NCBI RefSeq assembly: GCF_005952805.1
Contig: NZ_CP040709.1
Span: 1,674,001-1,738,000, forward strand
Direction: 5' to 3'
From: Inhella inkyongensis
GTDB lineage: Bacteria; Pseudomonadota; Gammaproteobacteria; Burkholderiales; Burkholderiaceae_C
Length of the DNA: 64,000 nucleotides
Under the pieces are notes generated by a model that was not told where the DNA came from, made no database searches, and saw only the letters and a list, made by a program, of their open reading frames with translations. The translations under genes and the position numbers were made by a program. Position 1 is the first letter of the stretch. Each line of letters starts with the position of its first letter. Of the stretch, positions 17,801 through 27,619 are shown piece after piece.

Positions 17801-17821
17801 AAAAAAGCGCCCGCAGGCGCC
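17801..17821 (-). terminator. Rho-independent terminator after rpoZ
   Basis: Read on the minus strand: GCGCC tgcg GGCGC stem followed by TTTTTT. It lies 24 bp after the rpoZ stop and 50 bp before the spoT start, so spoT expression needs readthrough or its own promoter. Confidence 0.82.
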
Positions 17822-17844
17822 TTGATGCGATGGGCGTTGCTGCC

Positions 17845-18048
17845 TTAGACCGGCACGCGGCGCAGCATCTCCAAGCCCACCTCACCGGCGGCGATTTCGC
17901 GCAGGGCGGTCACGCTGGGCTTGTTCTTGCTTTCGATCTTAGGGGTGTGGCCTTGGCTCAGCATGCGAGCGCGATAGGTTGCAGCCAGCACCAGCTGAAA
18001 GCGGTTGGGAATCTTTTCCAGGCAGTCTTCGACGGTGATGCGGGCCAT
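17845..18048 (-). CDS. rpoZ: DNA-directed RNA polymerase subunit omega
   Basis: 67 residues beginning [30 protein letters not shown], the standard omega N-terminus. Omega helps assemble RNA polymerase by chaperoning the beta-prime subunit and contributes to ppGpp binding, which fits the neighbouring spoT. It follows gmk by 22 bp. Confidence 0.97.
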   Translation of the reverse strand: MARITVEDCLEKIPNRFQLVLAATYRARMLSQGHTPKIESKNKPSVTALREIAAGEVGLEMLRRVPV

Positions 18049-18070
18049 GGTTCTCGCTTTTCGGCAGGGG

Positions 18071-18709
18071 TCAACACAGGTTCAGCGCTTGAAACACCGC
18101 GGAGCGATGGCGCAACTGAGCCGCGTATTTTAGACGTTGCGCGTGCACGATCGCCTTCAGATCGAAGAGAGCGGTCTCAAAGAGTGCATTCACCACCACA
18201 AAATCGAAGTGCCTGGCTTGCGCCACTTCGGTGCGCGCGTTGGCCATGCGGGTCTCGATCACATCGGCCTGGGTGTCGCCGCGGCGCTGCAAGCGCAGGC
18301 GCAACTCATCCCAGCTGGGCGGCAAGATGAAGATCAGTGTGGCGGCGGGAAACAGCTTTTTGACCTGCAGGGCGCCCTGGTAGTCGATCTCCAGCACCAC
18401 ATCCTCGCCGTGGGCGAGGCGGGCCTCAATGGCGGCTTTGGAAGTGCCGTACAGATTGCCGTGCACCTGGGCCCACTCCAGAAAATCGTCGTGCGCGATC
18501 TTGGCGCGGAAGTCGGCTTCGCTGACAAACCAGTACTCCCGGCCGTCTTGCTCTTGCCCGCGCGGCGCGCGCGTGGTGTGCGAGACCGAGACGGCCAGCT
18601 TGGCATCCAGTTCCAACAAGGCCTTGACCAAGCTGCTCTTGCCCGCACCGCTGGGGGCGGCCACCACAAAGAGGTTGCCGGGGCTATCGTGGGTGATCGA
18701 GGTGTTCAT
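18071..18709 (-). CDS. gmk: Guanylate kinase
   Basis: 212 residues. It phosphorylates GMP to GDP. P-loop [10 protein letters not shown] near the N-terminus, GMP-binding segment [20 protein letters not shown], and [14 protein letters not shown]. Start codon overlaps the yicC stop (ATGA), so the pair is coupled. Order yicC-gmk-rpoZ-spoT is the usual one in proteobacteria. Confidence 0.97.
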   Translation of the reverse strand: MNTSITHDSPGNLFVVAAPSGAGKSSLVKALLELDAKLAVSVSHTTRAPRGQEQDGREYWFVSEADFRAKIAHDDFLEWAQVHGNLYGTSKAAIEARLAHGEDVVLEIDYQGALQVKKLFPAATLIFILPPSWDELRLRLQRRGDTQADVIETRMANARTEVAQARHFDFVVVNALFETALFDLKAIVHAQRLKYAAQLRHRSAVFQALNLC

Positions 18710-19617
18710 TCGATGTTTTGAACCTGTTCGCGCATTTGTTCAATCAGGACCTTCATCTCCACCGAGATGTTGCTCAGTTCCAGCGCCGTGGATTTGGAGC
18801 CCAAGGTGTTGGCTTCGCGATGAAGCTCTTGGATGAGGAAGTCCAATCGCTTGCCCAACTCGCCACCCTTGTTCAGCTGTGCCGTGATTTCGTCCAGATG
18901 GGCACGCAGGCGGGCCAACTCCTCTGCCACGTCTATGCGAATGGCCTGAGCGGCGGCTTCGGACAGGGCGCGATCCCGTGCAGCTTCTGACAGCTCGGCG
19001 TGTGCCAGCGCGCCGGCTTGGCCCAGGGCCTCCTGCCAACGGTCCAAAAAGCGTTGCTGATGCCGGGCCACCACAGCGGGCACCAGGGGCTCGGCACGGT
19101 CGGCCAGTTGCTTCAGCGCTTCAATTTTTTCCAGCAGGATGGCAACCAAGCGAGCACCTTCGCGGGCCCGGGCTTCGCGCAGGCCGTCCAAAGCGTCCTC
19201 CACCAACTTAAGCACCCAGGCCTCGTCCCAGCTTGGGCTGGCGCCACCTTGGCGACTCCAGTGCAGCACCTCCTGCACGCTCAGCGGGCGGGCCTGCGGA
19301 AAGTGCTCAATCAGCCGGGACTGCAGGCTTTGCAGGCGCTCCAGAACGGAGTCTTGTGGGCAGGGGAAGGCTTCCTCTTCTTCGCGGGCGCTACCGAGGC
19401 GCAGCTCCAGCTTGCCGCGACGGATGGCTTGCGCCACGCGCTCGCGCAATTGCGGCTCCAGATGTCGGAATTCTTCGCCGAGTTTGAGTGTGAGATCCAG
19501 AAAGCGGCCGTTGACCGAGCGGAGCTCGACGCCGAGCTGCGGCAGGGGCGGGGAATCAGGGTTTTGTAGGGGCCGGCGCAGGGCGCTGGCATACCCGGTC
19601 ATGCTGTAGACTGGCAT
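18706..19617 (-). CDS. yicC: YicC/YloC family endoribonuclease
   Basis: 303 residues beginning [10 protein letters not shown], the hallmark of the family, with [16 protein letters not shown] and the C-terminal DUF1732 block ending [18 protein letters not shown]. Family members are endoribonucleases affecting small-RNA decay in E. coli. Its ATG at 19617 sits in a CATG palindrome that also offers an ATG to the divergent kinase gene. Confidence 0.92.
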   Translation of the reverse strand: MPVYSMTGYASALRRPLQNPDSPPLPQLGVELRSVNGRFLDLTLKLGEEFRHLEPQLRERVAQAIRRGKLELRLGSAREEEEAFPCPQDSVLERLQSLQSRLIEHFPQARPLSVQEVLHWSRQGGASPSWDEAWVLKLVEDALDGLREARAREGARLVAILLEKIEALKQLADRAEPLVPAVVARHQQRFLDRWQEALGQAGALAHAELSEAARDRALSEAAAQAIRIDVAEELARLRAHLDEITAQLNKGGELGKRLDFLIQELHREANTLGSKSTALELSNISVEMKVLIEQMREQVQNIE

Positions 19618-19657
19618 GAATCTGGCTGGCGAACAGGCTAAGAGGCGATCACCGATT

Positions 19658-20626
19658 ATGTCAAAGCCGAAACCGGCTCCGCTCCCTGCAGGTACCGTGG
19701 TGGGGGGCTACCAGATCATCAAGAAACTGGCCGCAGGCGGTTTTGGCGTGGTGTATCTGGCGGAAGACCCCGAACACCATCTGGTGGCCATCAAGGAATA
19801 TTTGCCCTCCTCGCTGGCCGAGCGCTCGCCGGGGGAGTTGGTGCCGCGCATCAAGCCCGACAAGCTGCCCTTGTACCGTCTCGGTCTGCGCAGCTTCTTC
19901 GAGGAAGGGCGGTCGCTGGCGCAAATTTCCCATGCCTCGGTGGTTTCGGTGCTGAATTTCCTGCGGGAAAACGAAACCGTCTACATGGTGATGAATTACT
20001 TGCAGGGAGACACCTTGCAAGATTTCATTGTCACGGCGCGAGATTTGAAGCGCGACAAGGTATTTCGCGAGTCGACGATTCGCTCCTTGTTTGACGAGAT
20101 TCTCAAAGGCCTGCGCATCGTGCATCAGCACAAGATGCTGCACTTGGACATCAAGCCAGCCAATATTTTCATCACCAATGACAACCGGGCGGTGCTGCTG
20201 GACTTTGGCGCTGCGCGCGAGGTGCTGAGCAAGGAAGGCAACTTCATCCGGCCGATGTACACGCCGGGTTTTGCGGCTCCGGAGATGTACCGCCGCGATG
20301 GCTCGCTGGGCCCTTGGACCGACATCTACGCCATTGGCGCTTGCATCTACGCATGTATGCAGGGTTACCCGCCCAATGATGCGCCGCAGCGCCAGGAGAA
20401 GGACAGGCTGGGCTTGAGTCTGTCTCGCCTGCGAAACGTCTATTCGGACAACCTCATCGAGGTGACCGAATGGTGCATGGCCCTGGACCCCTTGGCACGC
20501 CCGCAGTCGGTGTTTGCGCTGCAAAAAGAATTGGCTCGCGAGACCGAACGTCGCTACACCAAACTCAGCTTCAGTGAGCGCTTGAAGATGCAGCTGGAAA
20601 ATCTGAAGACTGGGGCCAAGGCGTGA
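19658..20626 (+). CDS. Eukaryotic-type Ser/Thr protein kinase
   Basis: 322 residues from ATG 19658, which is preceded by AAGAGG; an earlier in-frame ATG at 19616 overlaps the yicC start codon and is less likely. Kinase motifs: glycine loop LAAGGFGVVY, Lys in VAIKEYLP, catalytic HLDIKPANIF, DFG in LLDFGAAR, and an APE-like AAPEMY. There is no membrane helix or PASTA/FHA domain, so it is a soluble single-domain kinase. The stop overlaps the PP2C phosphatase start, forming a kinase-phosphatase pair. Substrate unknown. Confidence 0.93.
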   Translation: MSKPKPAPLPAGTVVGGYQIIKKLAAGGFGVVYLAEDPEHHLVAIKEYLPSSLAERSPGELVPRIKPDKLPLYRLGLRSFFEEGRSLAQISHASVVSVLNFLRENETVYMVMNYLQGDTLQDFIVTARDLKRDKVFRESTIRSLFDEILKGLRIVHQHKMLHLDIKPANIFITNDNRAVLLDFGAAREVLSKEGNFIRPMYTPGFAAPEMYRRDGSLGPWTDIYAIGACIYACMQGYPPNDAPQRQEKDRLGLSLSRLRNVYSDNLIEVTEWCMALDPLARPQSVFALQKELARETERRYTKLSFSERLKMQLENLKTGAKA

Positions 20627-21537
20627 AGTTCGGCGTCTTTCAAGTCAGCCGACGCGGGGGCCGCGAAAAGAACGAGGACCGGATGGGCTATGCCTACACC
20701 CGGGACTCCGCCTTGTTTGCATTGGCCGATGGAATGGGCGGACACCCTGAAGGGGAGATGGCGGCCCAAATTGCGCTGCAGACCTTGGCCTCGATGTTTC
20801 AGGCGCAGGCCCGGCCTCGCATTGCGGATCCGATGGTCTTTTTGCGCGAAGCGGTCATGGCGGCCCATCAGCAACTTTTGGCCTACGCCAAAGAGCGTGG
20901 GCTTGAGGACACGCCGCGTACCACGGTGGTGGCCTGCATTGCTCAAGGCGGCCAGGCTTTTTGGGCTCATTGCGGGGATTCACGCCTGTACTGGATGCGC
21001 CGTGGCGAATTGGTGGCACGCACCCGCGATCATTCCTATAGCGAACTGCAGGAGGCGCTGGGTCGCAGCAATGCCGACAAGGTCAACCGCAATGTGCTTT
21101 TCACTTGTCTGGGAAGCCCGGGGCGGCCGATGGTGGACATCCAGGGGCCTCTGCAACTGAGCGTAGGCGACCGGCTGCTTTTGTGTTCGGACGGACTTTG
21201 GGGACAGGTCAGCGATCACGCCATCGTTGAGCAGGTGAGTGAGCGAGATTTGCATGACGCGGTGCCCGATCTGGTCGAGATGGCATTGCGCAAGGGCGGC
21301 ACCAAGTCCGACAACGTGACGGTGTTGGCCTTTGAGTGGGAAGGCGAGGACCCCGAAGAAGTGGCCGAGACCGAGCGGCTCTCCACCCGTAGCCTGGGGG
21401 AGTCGGCCTTCGCCACCACCATCCAGGCTGCCATGCTCGAACAGTGGGACCGCAAGGTCGAACTGGACGATGCCGAGATCGACCGCCAGGTCGATGAAAT
21501 CAACGCGACCATTCGTCGCGCACAACAAAGAGGTTGA
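20623..21537 (+). CDS. PP2C-family serine/threonine phosphatase
   Basis: 304 residues with a GTG start overlapping the kinase stop (GTGA). Metal-binding motifs: [56 protein letters not shown]. It probably reverses phosphorylation by the upstream kinase. The C-terminal ~55 residues after the catalytic domain are acidic and helical with no known motif. rph begins 2 bp after the stop, tying the pair to the rph-rdgB-hemW run. Confidence 0.93.
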   Translation: MKFGVFQVSRRGGREKNEDRMGYAYTRDSALFALADGMGGHPEGEMAAQIALQTLASMFQAQARPRIADPMVFLREAVMAAHQQLLAYAKERGLEDTPRTTVVACIAQGGQAFWAHCGDSRLYWMRRGELVARTRDHSYSELQEALGRSNADKVNRNVLFTCLGSPGRPMVDIQGPLQLSVGDRLLLCSDGLWGQVSDHAIVEQVSERDLHDAVPDLVEMALRKGGTKSDNVTVLAFEWEGEDPEEVAETERLSTRSLGESAFATTIQAAMLEQWDRKVELDDAEIDRQVDEINATIRRAQQRG

Positions 21538-21538
21538 T

Positions 21539-22276
21539 ATGGCCGAACAGCCAATGGCGCGCGCCGATGGGCGCCGTGCCGATGCATTGCGTCCGCTGCG
21601 TTTGCAGCGCCACTTCACCAAGCATGCCGAAGGAGCGGTGTTGGTCTGCTTTGGTGACACCCAGGTGCTCTGCACCGCCTCGGTGGAAGAAAAGGTGCCG
21701 CCCTTCAAGCGTGGCTCCGGTCAGGGTTGGGTGACGGCGGAGTACGGCATGCTGCCGCGAGCGACCCACACGCGCTCGGACCGCGAGGCGGCCAAAGGCA
21801 AGCAAAGTGGCCGGACGCAGGAGATCCAGCGCTTGATCGGGCGCTCCTTGCGCGCCGTGTTCGAGTTGGACAAGTTGGGGGAACGCACCATCCAGATCGA
21901 CTGCGACGTGCTGCAGGCCGACGGCGGCACGCGCACCGCCGCCATTACCGGCGCTTATGTCGCAGCGGTCGATGCCTGCCGCCATCTGCAGCGCCAGGGT
22001 CTGCTCAAGGAATGGCCGTTGAAGGACGCCGTGGCCGCCATTTCGGTGGGCATCGTGGAGGGTGTGCCGATGTTGGACCTGGCCTATGTTGAAGACTCCG
22101 CCTGCGATACCGACATGAATGTGGTGATGACGGGCAAGGGCGGCTTGATCGAAGTCCAAGGCACGGCCGAAGGCGCGCCGTTCAGCCGGGAGGAGATGGA
22201 GCGACTGCTTGATTTGGCCCAGGCTGGCATTCAGCAATTGGTGCAGGCGCAGCAAGAGGCACTGGCCCATGAATGA
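21539..22276 (+). CDS. rph: Ribonuclease PH
   Basis: 245 residues from ATG 21539; the open frame extends upstream inside the phosphatase gene but the ATG right after its stop is the natural start. RNase PH is a phosphate-dependent 3'-exonuclease that trims tRNA precursors. Motifs: [55 protein letters not shown], and [18 protein letters not shown]. Overlaps rdgB. Confidence 0.96.
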   Translation: MAEQPMARADGRRADALRPLRLQRHFTKHAEGAVLVCFGDTQVLCTASVEEKVPPFKRGSGQGWVTAEYGMLPRATHTRSDREAAKGKQSGRTQEIQRLIGRSLRAVFELDKLGERTIQIDCDVLQADGGTRTAAITGAYVAAVDACRHLQRQGLLKEWPLKDAVAAISVGIVEGVPMLDLAYVEDSACDTDMNVVMTGKGGLIEVQGTAEGAPFSREEMERLLDLAQAGIQQLVQAQQEALAHE

Positions 22277-22874
22277 GCTGGTCCTGGCGTCCAACAACGC
22301 CAAGAAGCTCAAGGAGTTGCAGGCCTTATTGCCCGGCGTGCAAGTGCGCACCCAAGGCGAACTGGGTGTCTCAGAGGCGGAAGAGCCCTTCGGCACCTTC
22401 ATCGAGAACGCCCTGGCCAAGGCGCGGCATGCGGCGCAGCTCACCGGTTTGCCCGCGCTCGCGGATGACTCCGGACTGTGCGTGGACGCGCTGGGTGGCC
22501 TGCCCGGTGTGACTTCGGCCCGCTTTGCGCAGTTGGAGGTGGGGGGCGAACGCAGCGATGCGGCCAACAACGCCTTGTTGCTGCAGCGCATGCAAGGCCG
22601 CACCGACCGGCGGGGTCACTTTGTGTGTGCCCTGGTGGCCCTGCGGCATGCACAAGATCCACAGCCTTTGATCGCACTGGGCCGCTGGCCGCTGGTGGTG
22701 CTGGAGGGGGTGCAGGGTGAGGGCGGTTTTGGGTACGACCCCATCGTCGCAGCGGTGGACTTTGGCCAGTCCGTGGCCAGTCTGAGCGCCGAGATCAAGA
22801 ATCAGCACAGCCACCGCGCCCGCGCGATGGTGTTGCTGCGTCAGCAATTGCGCGACGTGTGGGGCTGGGCTTGA
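22269..22874 (+). CDS. rdgB: XTP/dITP pyrophosphatase (RdgB/HAM1)
   Basis: 201 residues. ATG 22269 lies 8 bp inside rph. It hydrolyses dITP, XTP and related non-canonical purine nucleotides. Motifs: [15 protein letters not shown] at the N-terminus, [29 protein letters not shown], and SHRARAM. Typical length. Continues the rph-rdgB-hemW order common in proteobacteria. Confidence 0.95.
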   Translation: MNELVLASNNAKKLKELQALLPGVQVRTQGELGVSEAEEPFGTFIENALAKARHAAQLTGLPALADDSGLCVDALGGLPGVTSARFAQLEVGGERSDAANNALLLQRMQGRTDRRGHFVCALVALRHAQDPQPLIALGRWPLVVLEGVQGEGGFGYDPIVAAVDFGQSVASLSAEIKNQHSHRARAMVLLRQQLRDVWGWA

Positions 22875-22912
22875 GCCTGCATCCTGCCGACCCGGCGCGC
22901 TTGAACGCCTTG

Positions 22913-24082
22913 ATGCGCCCGGGCACCCTGCAGTTGGCAGCGTTGCCGCCGCTGTCAATCTACGTCCATCTGCCCTGGTGCCTGCGCAAATGCCCGTACT
23001 GCGATTTCAACTCGCACGAGGCGGCCCAAGGGGTGGAGCTGACACGGGCCGAGGCCTATCTGGCGGCGCTGCGAGCGGACCTGGATGCAGCCCTGCCACT
23101 GATCTGGGGCCGGCCCATCGTCTCGGTCTTTATTGGGGGCGGGACCCCCAGCCTGTTCAGCCCGGCGCAGATCGATCAGCTGCTGTCGGACTTGCGGGCG
23201 CGCCTGCCGCTGGAACCCGGCGCGGAGATCACGCTGGAGGCCAATCCAGGCACCTTTGAGAAGGATCGGTTTCGAGGCTATCGCGAGGCTGGGGTCACGC
23301 GCCTTTCGGTGGGTGTACAGAGCTTTGATGACAGCCGGCTGCAGGCACTGGGACGGGTCCATAGCGCTGAGCAAGCCAAGGCCGCTCTGCGCGAGGCGGC
23401 GGACTGCTTTGAGCGCTTCAACTTGGACCTGATGTATGCGCTTCCGGGCCAGTCCCTGAGCGACTTGTCCGCCGAGTTGGACCAGGCCTTGTCGTTCAAT
23501 CCGCCGCATCTGTCGGTCTACCACCTGACGATCGAGCCCAATACGCGCTTCGCCCTGAACCCGCCCGTCCTGCCTGATGCCGACTTGGCCAGCGAGATGC
23601 TGGATCTGATCACGGCGCGCACGGCCGGGCAGGGCCTGGAGCGCTACGAAGTCTCGGCCTACGCTCAGGACGGGCAGCGCTGCGTGCACAACCTGAACTA
23701 CTGGGCCTTTGGTGATTATCTGGGCATCGGCGCGGGAGCGCACAGCAAGCTGAGTTTTCCGCACCGTGTGCTGCGCCAGGTGCGCTGGCGGGAACCCAAG
23801 ACCTATATGGAACAGGCCGCCCAAGGCGCGGCGGTCTCGAACGAGCACGAGGTCGCGCGCAATGAACTTCCGTTCGAATTCGCGCTCAATGCGCTGCGTC
23901 TGAAAGACGGTGTGGAGACCCAGCTGTTCCTGGAGCGCACGGGACTGCCGCTCTCCAGCATTGCTCAAGCTCGGGAGCAAGGGGTCAGCAGGGGGCTGCT
24001 AGTCGACGATCCCGCTCGCCTGCAGGCCAGCCCGCGCGGCTTTGATTTCTTGAGCGACCTGCAGGAGCTGTTCCTGGCCTGA
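22913..24082 (+). CDS. hemW: Radical SAM haem chaperone HemW (HemN-like)
   Basis: 389 residues from ATG 22913, giving the usual ~10 residues before LPPLSIYVHLPWC; a GTG at 22859 would add 18 residues overlapping rdgB. The radical SAM cluster is CLRKCPYCDF (CX3CX2C). GGGTPSLF and the HemW-typical HNLNYWAFGDYLGIGAGAHS follow. HemW-type proteins bind haem and deliver it rather than oxidising coproporphyrinogen. It links back to the upstream hem operon only by pathway. Confidence 0.93.
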   Translation: MRPGTLQLAALPPLSIYVHLPWCLRKCPYCDFNSHEAAQGVELTRAEAYLAALRADLDAALPLIWGRPIVSVFIGGGTPSLFSPAQIDQLLSDLRARLPLEPGAEITLEANPGTFEKDRFRGYREAGVTRLSVGVQSFDDSRLQALGRVHSAEQAKAALREAADCFERFNLDLMYALPGQSLSDLSAELDQALSFNPPHLSVYHLTIEPNTRFALNPPVLPDADLASEMLDLITARTAGQGLERYEVSAYAQDGQRCVHNLNYWAFGDYLGIGAGAHSKLSFPHRVLRQVRWREPKTYMEQAAQGAAVSNEHEVARNELPFEFALNALRLKDGVETQLFLERTGLPLSSIAQAREQGVSRGLLVDDPARLQASPRGFDFLSDLQELFLA

Positions 24083-24090
24083 TTGGACTC

Positions 24091-24123
24091 GGTTCAGATC
24101 CGGTTCAGACCCGGATCAGACCC
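24091..24123. repeat. Three 11-bp tandem repeats at the hemW/cheB junction
   Basis: Three consecutive near-identical units: GGTTCAGATCC, GGTTCAGACCC, GGATCAGACCC. They fill the short convergent gap and extend into the last codons of cheB, contributing its final Val codon and stop. Confidence 0.75.
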
Positions 24124-25198
24124 GATTCATGGAGAAGCCGGCGGTGCTGCGAAGTCGCTCGATCAGGCGCGGAGCGATCTGGCCTAGGGGCAGCACCTCG
24201 TCGGCTGCGCCGGCCGCAATGGCCTCGCGCGGCATGCCAAAGACCACGCAGGTGGCCTCATCCTGCACCAGGTTGTAAGCGCCGGCGTCTTTCATGGTCC
24301 GCATGGCCTTGGCGCCGTCGGCGCCCATGCCAGTCAACATGATGCCCAAGGCGTTCTGGCCCACCACGCGGGCGGCTGAATTGAACAGGACCTCGACCGA
24401 CGGCTTGTGCCGGTTCACCGGTTCGCCATCCTGCACGCGGGCGATGTAGTTGGCGCCGGAGCGCTCCACGCTGAAGTGCTTGCCGCCAGGGGCGATGTAG
24501 CAGTGGCCGGGCAAGATGCGCTCGCCGTCACGCGCCTCGCTGACGCGGATCTTGCACAGGCCATCCAGGCGCTGTGCATAGCTGGCCGTAAATCCCGGGG
24601 GCATGTGCTGGGTGATGCAGACCGCCGGACAGTCGGCCGGCAAGTTCACCAACACATCTTTGGTGGCCTCGGTGCCGCCGGTGGAGGCGCCGATGAAGAT
24701 GATCTTCTCGGTGGAGAGCCGGCCGATGTTGGTGGGCGGCGGCGGGGGGGCCGTCGCAGGGGCGCCCGGCGCCGGGGCGGCAGCGGCACGCTTGATGTGC
24801 GCGCGCGCCGCGATGCGAATCTTGTCCGTGATGTCGGCCGCCAGTTGTCGGATGCCGTCGGCCACGCCGATCTTGGGCTTGGCCACGAAGTCCACGGCGC
24901 CCAACTCCAGCGCCTTGAGCGTGACCTCGGCGCCGCGCTCGGTCAGGGTGGACACCATCACCACCGGCATGGGTCGCAGGCGCATCAGGCGCGAGAGGAA
25001 ATCGATGCCGTCCATCTTCGGCATCTCCACATCCAGCGTGATCACATCGGGGTTCAGATTGCGGATCATCTCCCGGGCAATCAGCGGGTCGGCGGCCGCG
25101 CCCACGCACTCCATATCGGCCTGCTTGTTGATGATCTCGGAAAGGATGGAGCGCACCAGCGCCGAGTCGTCCACCACCACCACGCGAGTCTTGGGCAT
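24116..25198 (-). CDS. cheB: Chemotaxis response regulator methylesterase CheB
   Basis: 360 residues. Receiver domain ([14 protein letters not shown], phosphoacceptor in [13 protein letters not shown], Lys in VAKPK), an Ala/Pro linker (about 140-160), then the methylesterase domain with [10 protein letters not shown] (catalytic Ser), [17 protein letters not shown] (His) and [10 protein letters not shown] (Asp). It demethylates chemoreceptor glutamates when phosphorylated. Third gene of cheR-cheD-cheB; no receptor, CheA or CheW gene is in view. Confidence 0.96.
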   Translation of the reverse strand: MPKTRVVVVDDSALVRSILSEIINKQADMECVGAAADPLIAREMIRNLNPDVITLDVEMPKMDGIDFLSRLMRLRPMPVVMVSTLTERGAEVTLKALELGAVDFVAKPKIGVADGIRQLAADITDKIRIAARAHIKRAAAAPAPGAPATAPPPPPTNIGRLSTEKIIFIGASTGGTEATKDVLVNLPADCPAVCITQHMPPGFTASYAQRLDGLCKIRVSEARDGERILPGHCYIAPGGKHFSVERSGANYIARVQDGEPVNRHKPSVEVLFNSAARVVGQNALGIMLTGMGADGAKAMRTMKDAGAYNLVQDEATCVVFGMPREAIAAGAADEVLPLGQIAPRLIERLRSTAGFSMNRV

Positions 25199-25210
25199 GC
25201 TCTGAATCGG

Positions 25211-25885
25211 TTAGAAAAGATCGATGGAGCCGCCGCCAGCGGCCACAGGTTGAACCTTGGTGACCGCGCCGCGGTCCTGCTGCAGCAGCGCTTCATTGGC
25301 CGCCGCCAGCCGCTTCACCATGGCCTTGCCGCTCTTTGGCAGAAAGCAGACCTTGCGTGGATAGACATCCATGACGTCTTTGGAGACCACGGGGATGCGC
25401 TCGGTCTTGAGGAAGTCCAGCACGAAGTTGGTGTTGCGCTCGCCCACATTCAGGCTGTTCATGCCAGTGATGACGGCGCCGCCGCCAAACACCTTGGCCT
25501 CCATGCGGCCCTTGCTGGCGCCGCGCTTCATCATCTCGTTGATCAAAAGTTCCATGGCGTAGGTGCCATAGCGCCCCGACTCCCCGTTGCCCTCGGGCAG
25601 CATGAAGTGGTTCATGCCGCCGACCATGGCGGTGCGGTCCCACAGACAGGCGGCAATGCACGAGCCTAGGGTGGTCATGATCAGCAAGTCCTCGCCTTCG
25701 ACGAAATACTCGCCCGGCAGCACCTTGACGGCGGCATTGCGAAAGTGCGAGTCGTAGAAGAAGAATGAGGCCTCGCCGTTCTTGCGCGGCTGGCCTTTCA
25801 GCTTCGTGACCCAAGCCGCTGCCGCACCGCCCCCATTGACGAGGGAACTGGAGCTCGAAGGACTGGTACTGGCCAGGCTGCTCAT
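25211..25885 (-). CDS. cheD: Chemoreceptor glutamine deamidase CheD
   Basis: 224 residues from ATG 25885; the frame continues upstream into cheR and was not used. CheD deamidates receptor glutamines. The core is TTLGSCIAACLWD (catalytic Cys), GGMNHFMLPEG (His) and AKVFGGGAVI. The C-terminal tail of about 40 residues is longer than in minimal CheD. Lies 12 bp upstream of cheB and 7 bp after cheR. Confidence 0.95.
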   Translation of the reverse strand: MSSLASTSPSSSSSLVNGGGAAAAWVTKLKGQPRKNGEASFFFYDSHFRNAAVKVLPGEYFVEGEDLLIMTTLGSCIAACLWDRTAMVGGMNHFMLPEGNGESGRYGTYAMELLINEMMKRGASKGRMEAKVFGGGAVITGMNSLNVGERNTNFVLDFLKTERIPVVSKDVMDVYPRKVCFLPKSGKAMVKRLAAANEALLQQDRGAVTKVQPVAAGGGSIDLF

Positions 25886-25892
25886 GGGGCAC

Positions 25893-26741
25893 CTACACGC
25901 GTTCGTAGATGGTCTTGCCGCGCAGGCGGAACAAGTCCTTGGACTCGGTGAAGTTCTCCGAGTGACCGACAAAGAGCAGGCCGCGCGGCTGCATTACCTT
26001 GTGGATGCGCTCCAGCACCTTGCGCTGGGTGGGGCCATCAAAGTAGATCATCACGTTGCGGCAAAACACCATTTGGAAGGGTTCGCCCAGCTGCCACTGG
26101 GGGTGCATCAAGTTGACCACGCGGAAGTCGATGTTGCGCGCCAGGTCGGGCTTGAAGCGGATGCGACCGGCATTCGCGCCGGTTCCCTTCATGAAGTAGT
26201 TCCGCAATCGCTGCGGCGACAGGCCCCGGGCGTCTTCGTTGTAGACACCCCGGCGGGCCGTGGCCAGCACATTGGTGTCGATGTCGGAGCAGACCAGTTG
26301 CAATTGGTTGAGGCTGCCCAAAGCCTCGTGGCAGGTGATGGCAATGGAATAGGGCTCTTCGCCGGTGGAGGCGGCGCAGCACCAGATGCGCAGCGGCTTG
26401 CCTGCAAAGTGCTTGAGCTCGTCGGCCAGGGCCTGGAAGTGATGTTCTTCGCGGAAGAAACTGGTGAGATTGGTGGTCAGGCAGTTCACGAACTCCTGCC
26501 ACTCGGCCTCGGCGGCGGCGCCGCTGCTTCGTTCCAGCGAGTCCAGGTATTCGGAGAAGCTGCGTCGGCCGGTGTCACGCAGGCGCCTTGAGAGGCGGCT
26601 GTAGACCATGGCGTGTTTGCCCTCGTGCAGGCTGATCCCGGCATGGCTGTAAATCATTCGCCGCACCCGATCAAAGTCGGCTTTGCTGAAGCTGAACTCG
26701 TGGTCCTGACCTTCTGTGCGCGGGCTGTCAAGGGTTGCCAT
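25893..26741 (-). CDS. cheR: Chemotaxis protein methyltransferase CheR
   Basis: 282 residues from ATG 26741, matching family length; a GTG at 26825 would add 28 non-conserved residues. N-terminal helical domain (FDRVRRMIYSHAGISL), then the SAM-binding domain with WCCAASTGEEPYSIAI, CSDIDTNVLATARRGVY and FCRNVMIYFD. It methylates chemoreceptor glutamates. First gene of the cheR-D-B operon, divergent from the GGDEF operon. Confidence 0.96.
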   Translation of the reverse strand: MATLDSPRTEGQDHEFSFSKADFDRVRRMIYSHAGISLHEGKHAMVYSRLSRRLRDTGRRSFSEYLDSLERSSGAAAEAEWQEFVNCLTTNLTSFFREEHHFQALADELKHFAGKPLRIWCCAASTGEEPYSIAITCHEALGSLNQLQLVCSDIDTNVLATARRGVYNEDARGLSPQRLRNYFMKGTGANAGRIRFKPDLARNIDFRVVNLMHPQWQLGEPFQMVFCRNVMIYFDGPTQRKVLERIHKVMQPRGLLFVGHSENFTESKDLFRLRGKTIYERV

Positions 26742-26896
26742 GGGTTGACGGTGGCGAAGGCTCACCGGGGCTGCAATGCGTTGATTGTGGGAGTCATGAG
26801 CAGATTCCCACCCTAGTATCGACACGGGGGGGCCAAGCCTGAGAGTTGGTAAAACCCGCTGCTAGACTGGCCCGATCACCAGCCCTGCGCTCCTCG

Positions 26897-27619
26897 ATGG
26901 CTCCATCTGCCTCCAGCCCGTCCACCGACCTGCGATCGCTGCAGCTCGACAGTGCGCTGCAATTGCTGGACCAAGCCGGAGCCTTGTTGCCGGACGCCGA
27001 GCCCTACAGCTTGGAGTGGCTGCAGGGCCTGATCGATGCCCTGGCGGACTTGTCGAATCGGGATCCGCTCACTGGCCTGTCCAATCGACGCAACTTCGAG
27101 ATGCAGCTGTCTCGCGAGATCGACCGGGCCGCGCGCTCGGGGGAGTCCGCGTTGCTCCTGATGCTGGATATCGATCACTTCAAGAAGGTCAACGACACCC
27201 ACGGGCATGCCGCAGGGGATCTGGTGATTCGGGCGGTGGCCGATGCCGTGGCCTCGGCGGTGCGCCCCATGGATACGGTGGCGCGGGTTGGTGGTGAAGA
27301 ATTTGCCGTGGTGCTGCCCAATTGCTCCAGCAGCTTTGGCCCGACGGTGGCCGAGCGCATCCGCGAGGCCGTGGCCGAGCAAGTGGTGGCGGTGGCGCCT
27401 GGGCTGTCCTTGCAAGTGACGGTGAGTCTCGGGGGCGCTTACGCGCCGCAGTGGGTGCGATCCTCCCCTTTGCTGTGGATGGAACGCGCTGATCGCCAGC
27501 TCTACCGCGCCAAGGCTGAGGGGCGCAACCGCGCTTGCCTGGAGCCGCAAATTGAATCGATCGTGAGTGCCGATGAGAAGAGCATGCTGTTTGCCGTCCT
27601 GCCCGAGGAGTCGCTATGA
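26897..27619 (+). CDS. Diguanylate cyclase (GGDEF domain)
   Basis: 240 residues from ATG 26897; an earlier in-frame GTG exists at 26846. A short N-terminal helical region precedes a GGDEF domain: DPLTGLSNRRNFE, MLDIDHFKKVNDTHGH, and the active site GGEEF. RPMD lies five residues before it, a match to the RxxD inhibitory I-site, so product inhibition by c-di-GMP is likely. It makes c-di-GMP. The stop overlaps the MinD-like gene, coupling c-di-GMP signalling to that ATPase. Confidence 0.93.
   Translation: MAPSASSPSTDLRSLQLDSALQLLDQAGALLPDAEPYSLEWLQGLIDALADLSNRDPLTGLSNRRNFEMQLSREIDRAARSGESALLLMLDIDHFKKVNDTHGHAAGDLVIRAVADAVASAVRPMDTVARVGGEEFAVVLPNCSSSFGPTVAERIREAVAEQVVAVAPGLSLQVTVSLGGAYAPQWVRSSPLLWMERADRQLYRAKAEGRNRACLEPQIESIVSADEKSMLFAVLPEESL

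Noticed and set aside
19616..19657. Upstream ATG of the Ser/Thr kinase at 19616
   Set aside because: It overlaps the yicC start codon on the other strand (CATG) and lacks a ribosome site. ATG 19658 has AAGAGG upstream and begins just before the conserved kinase domain.
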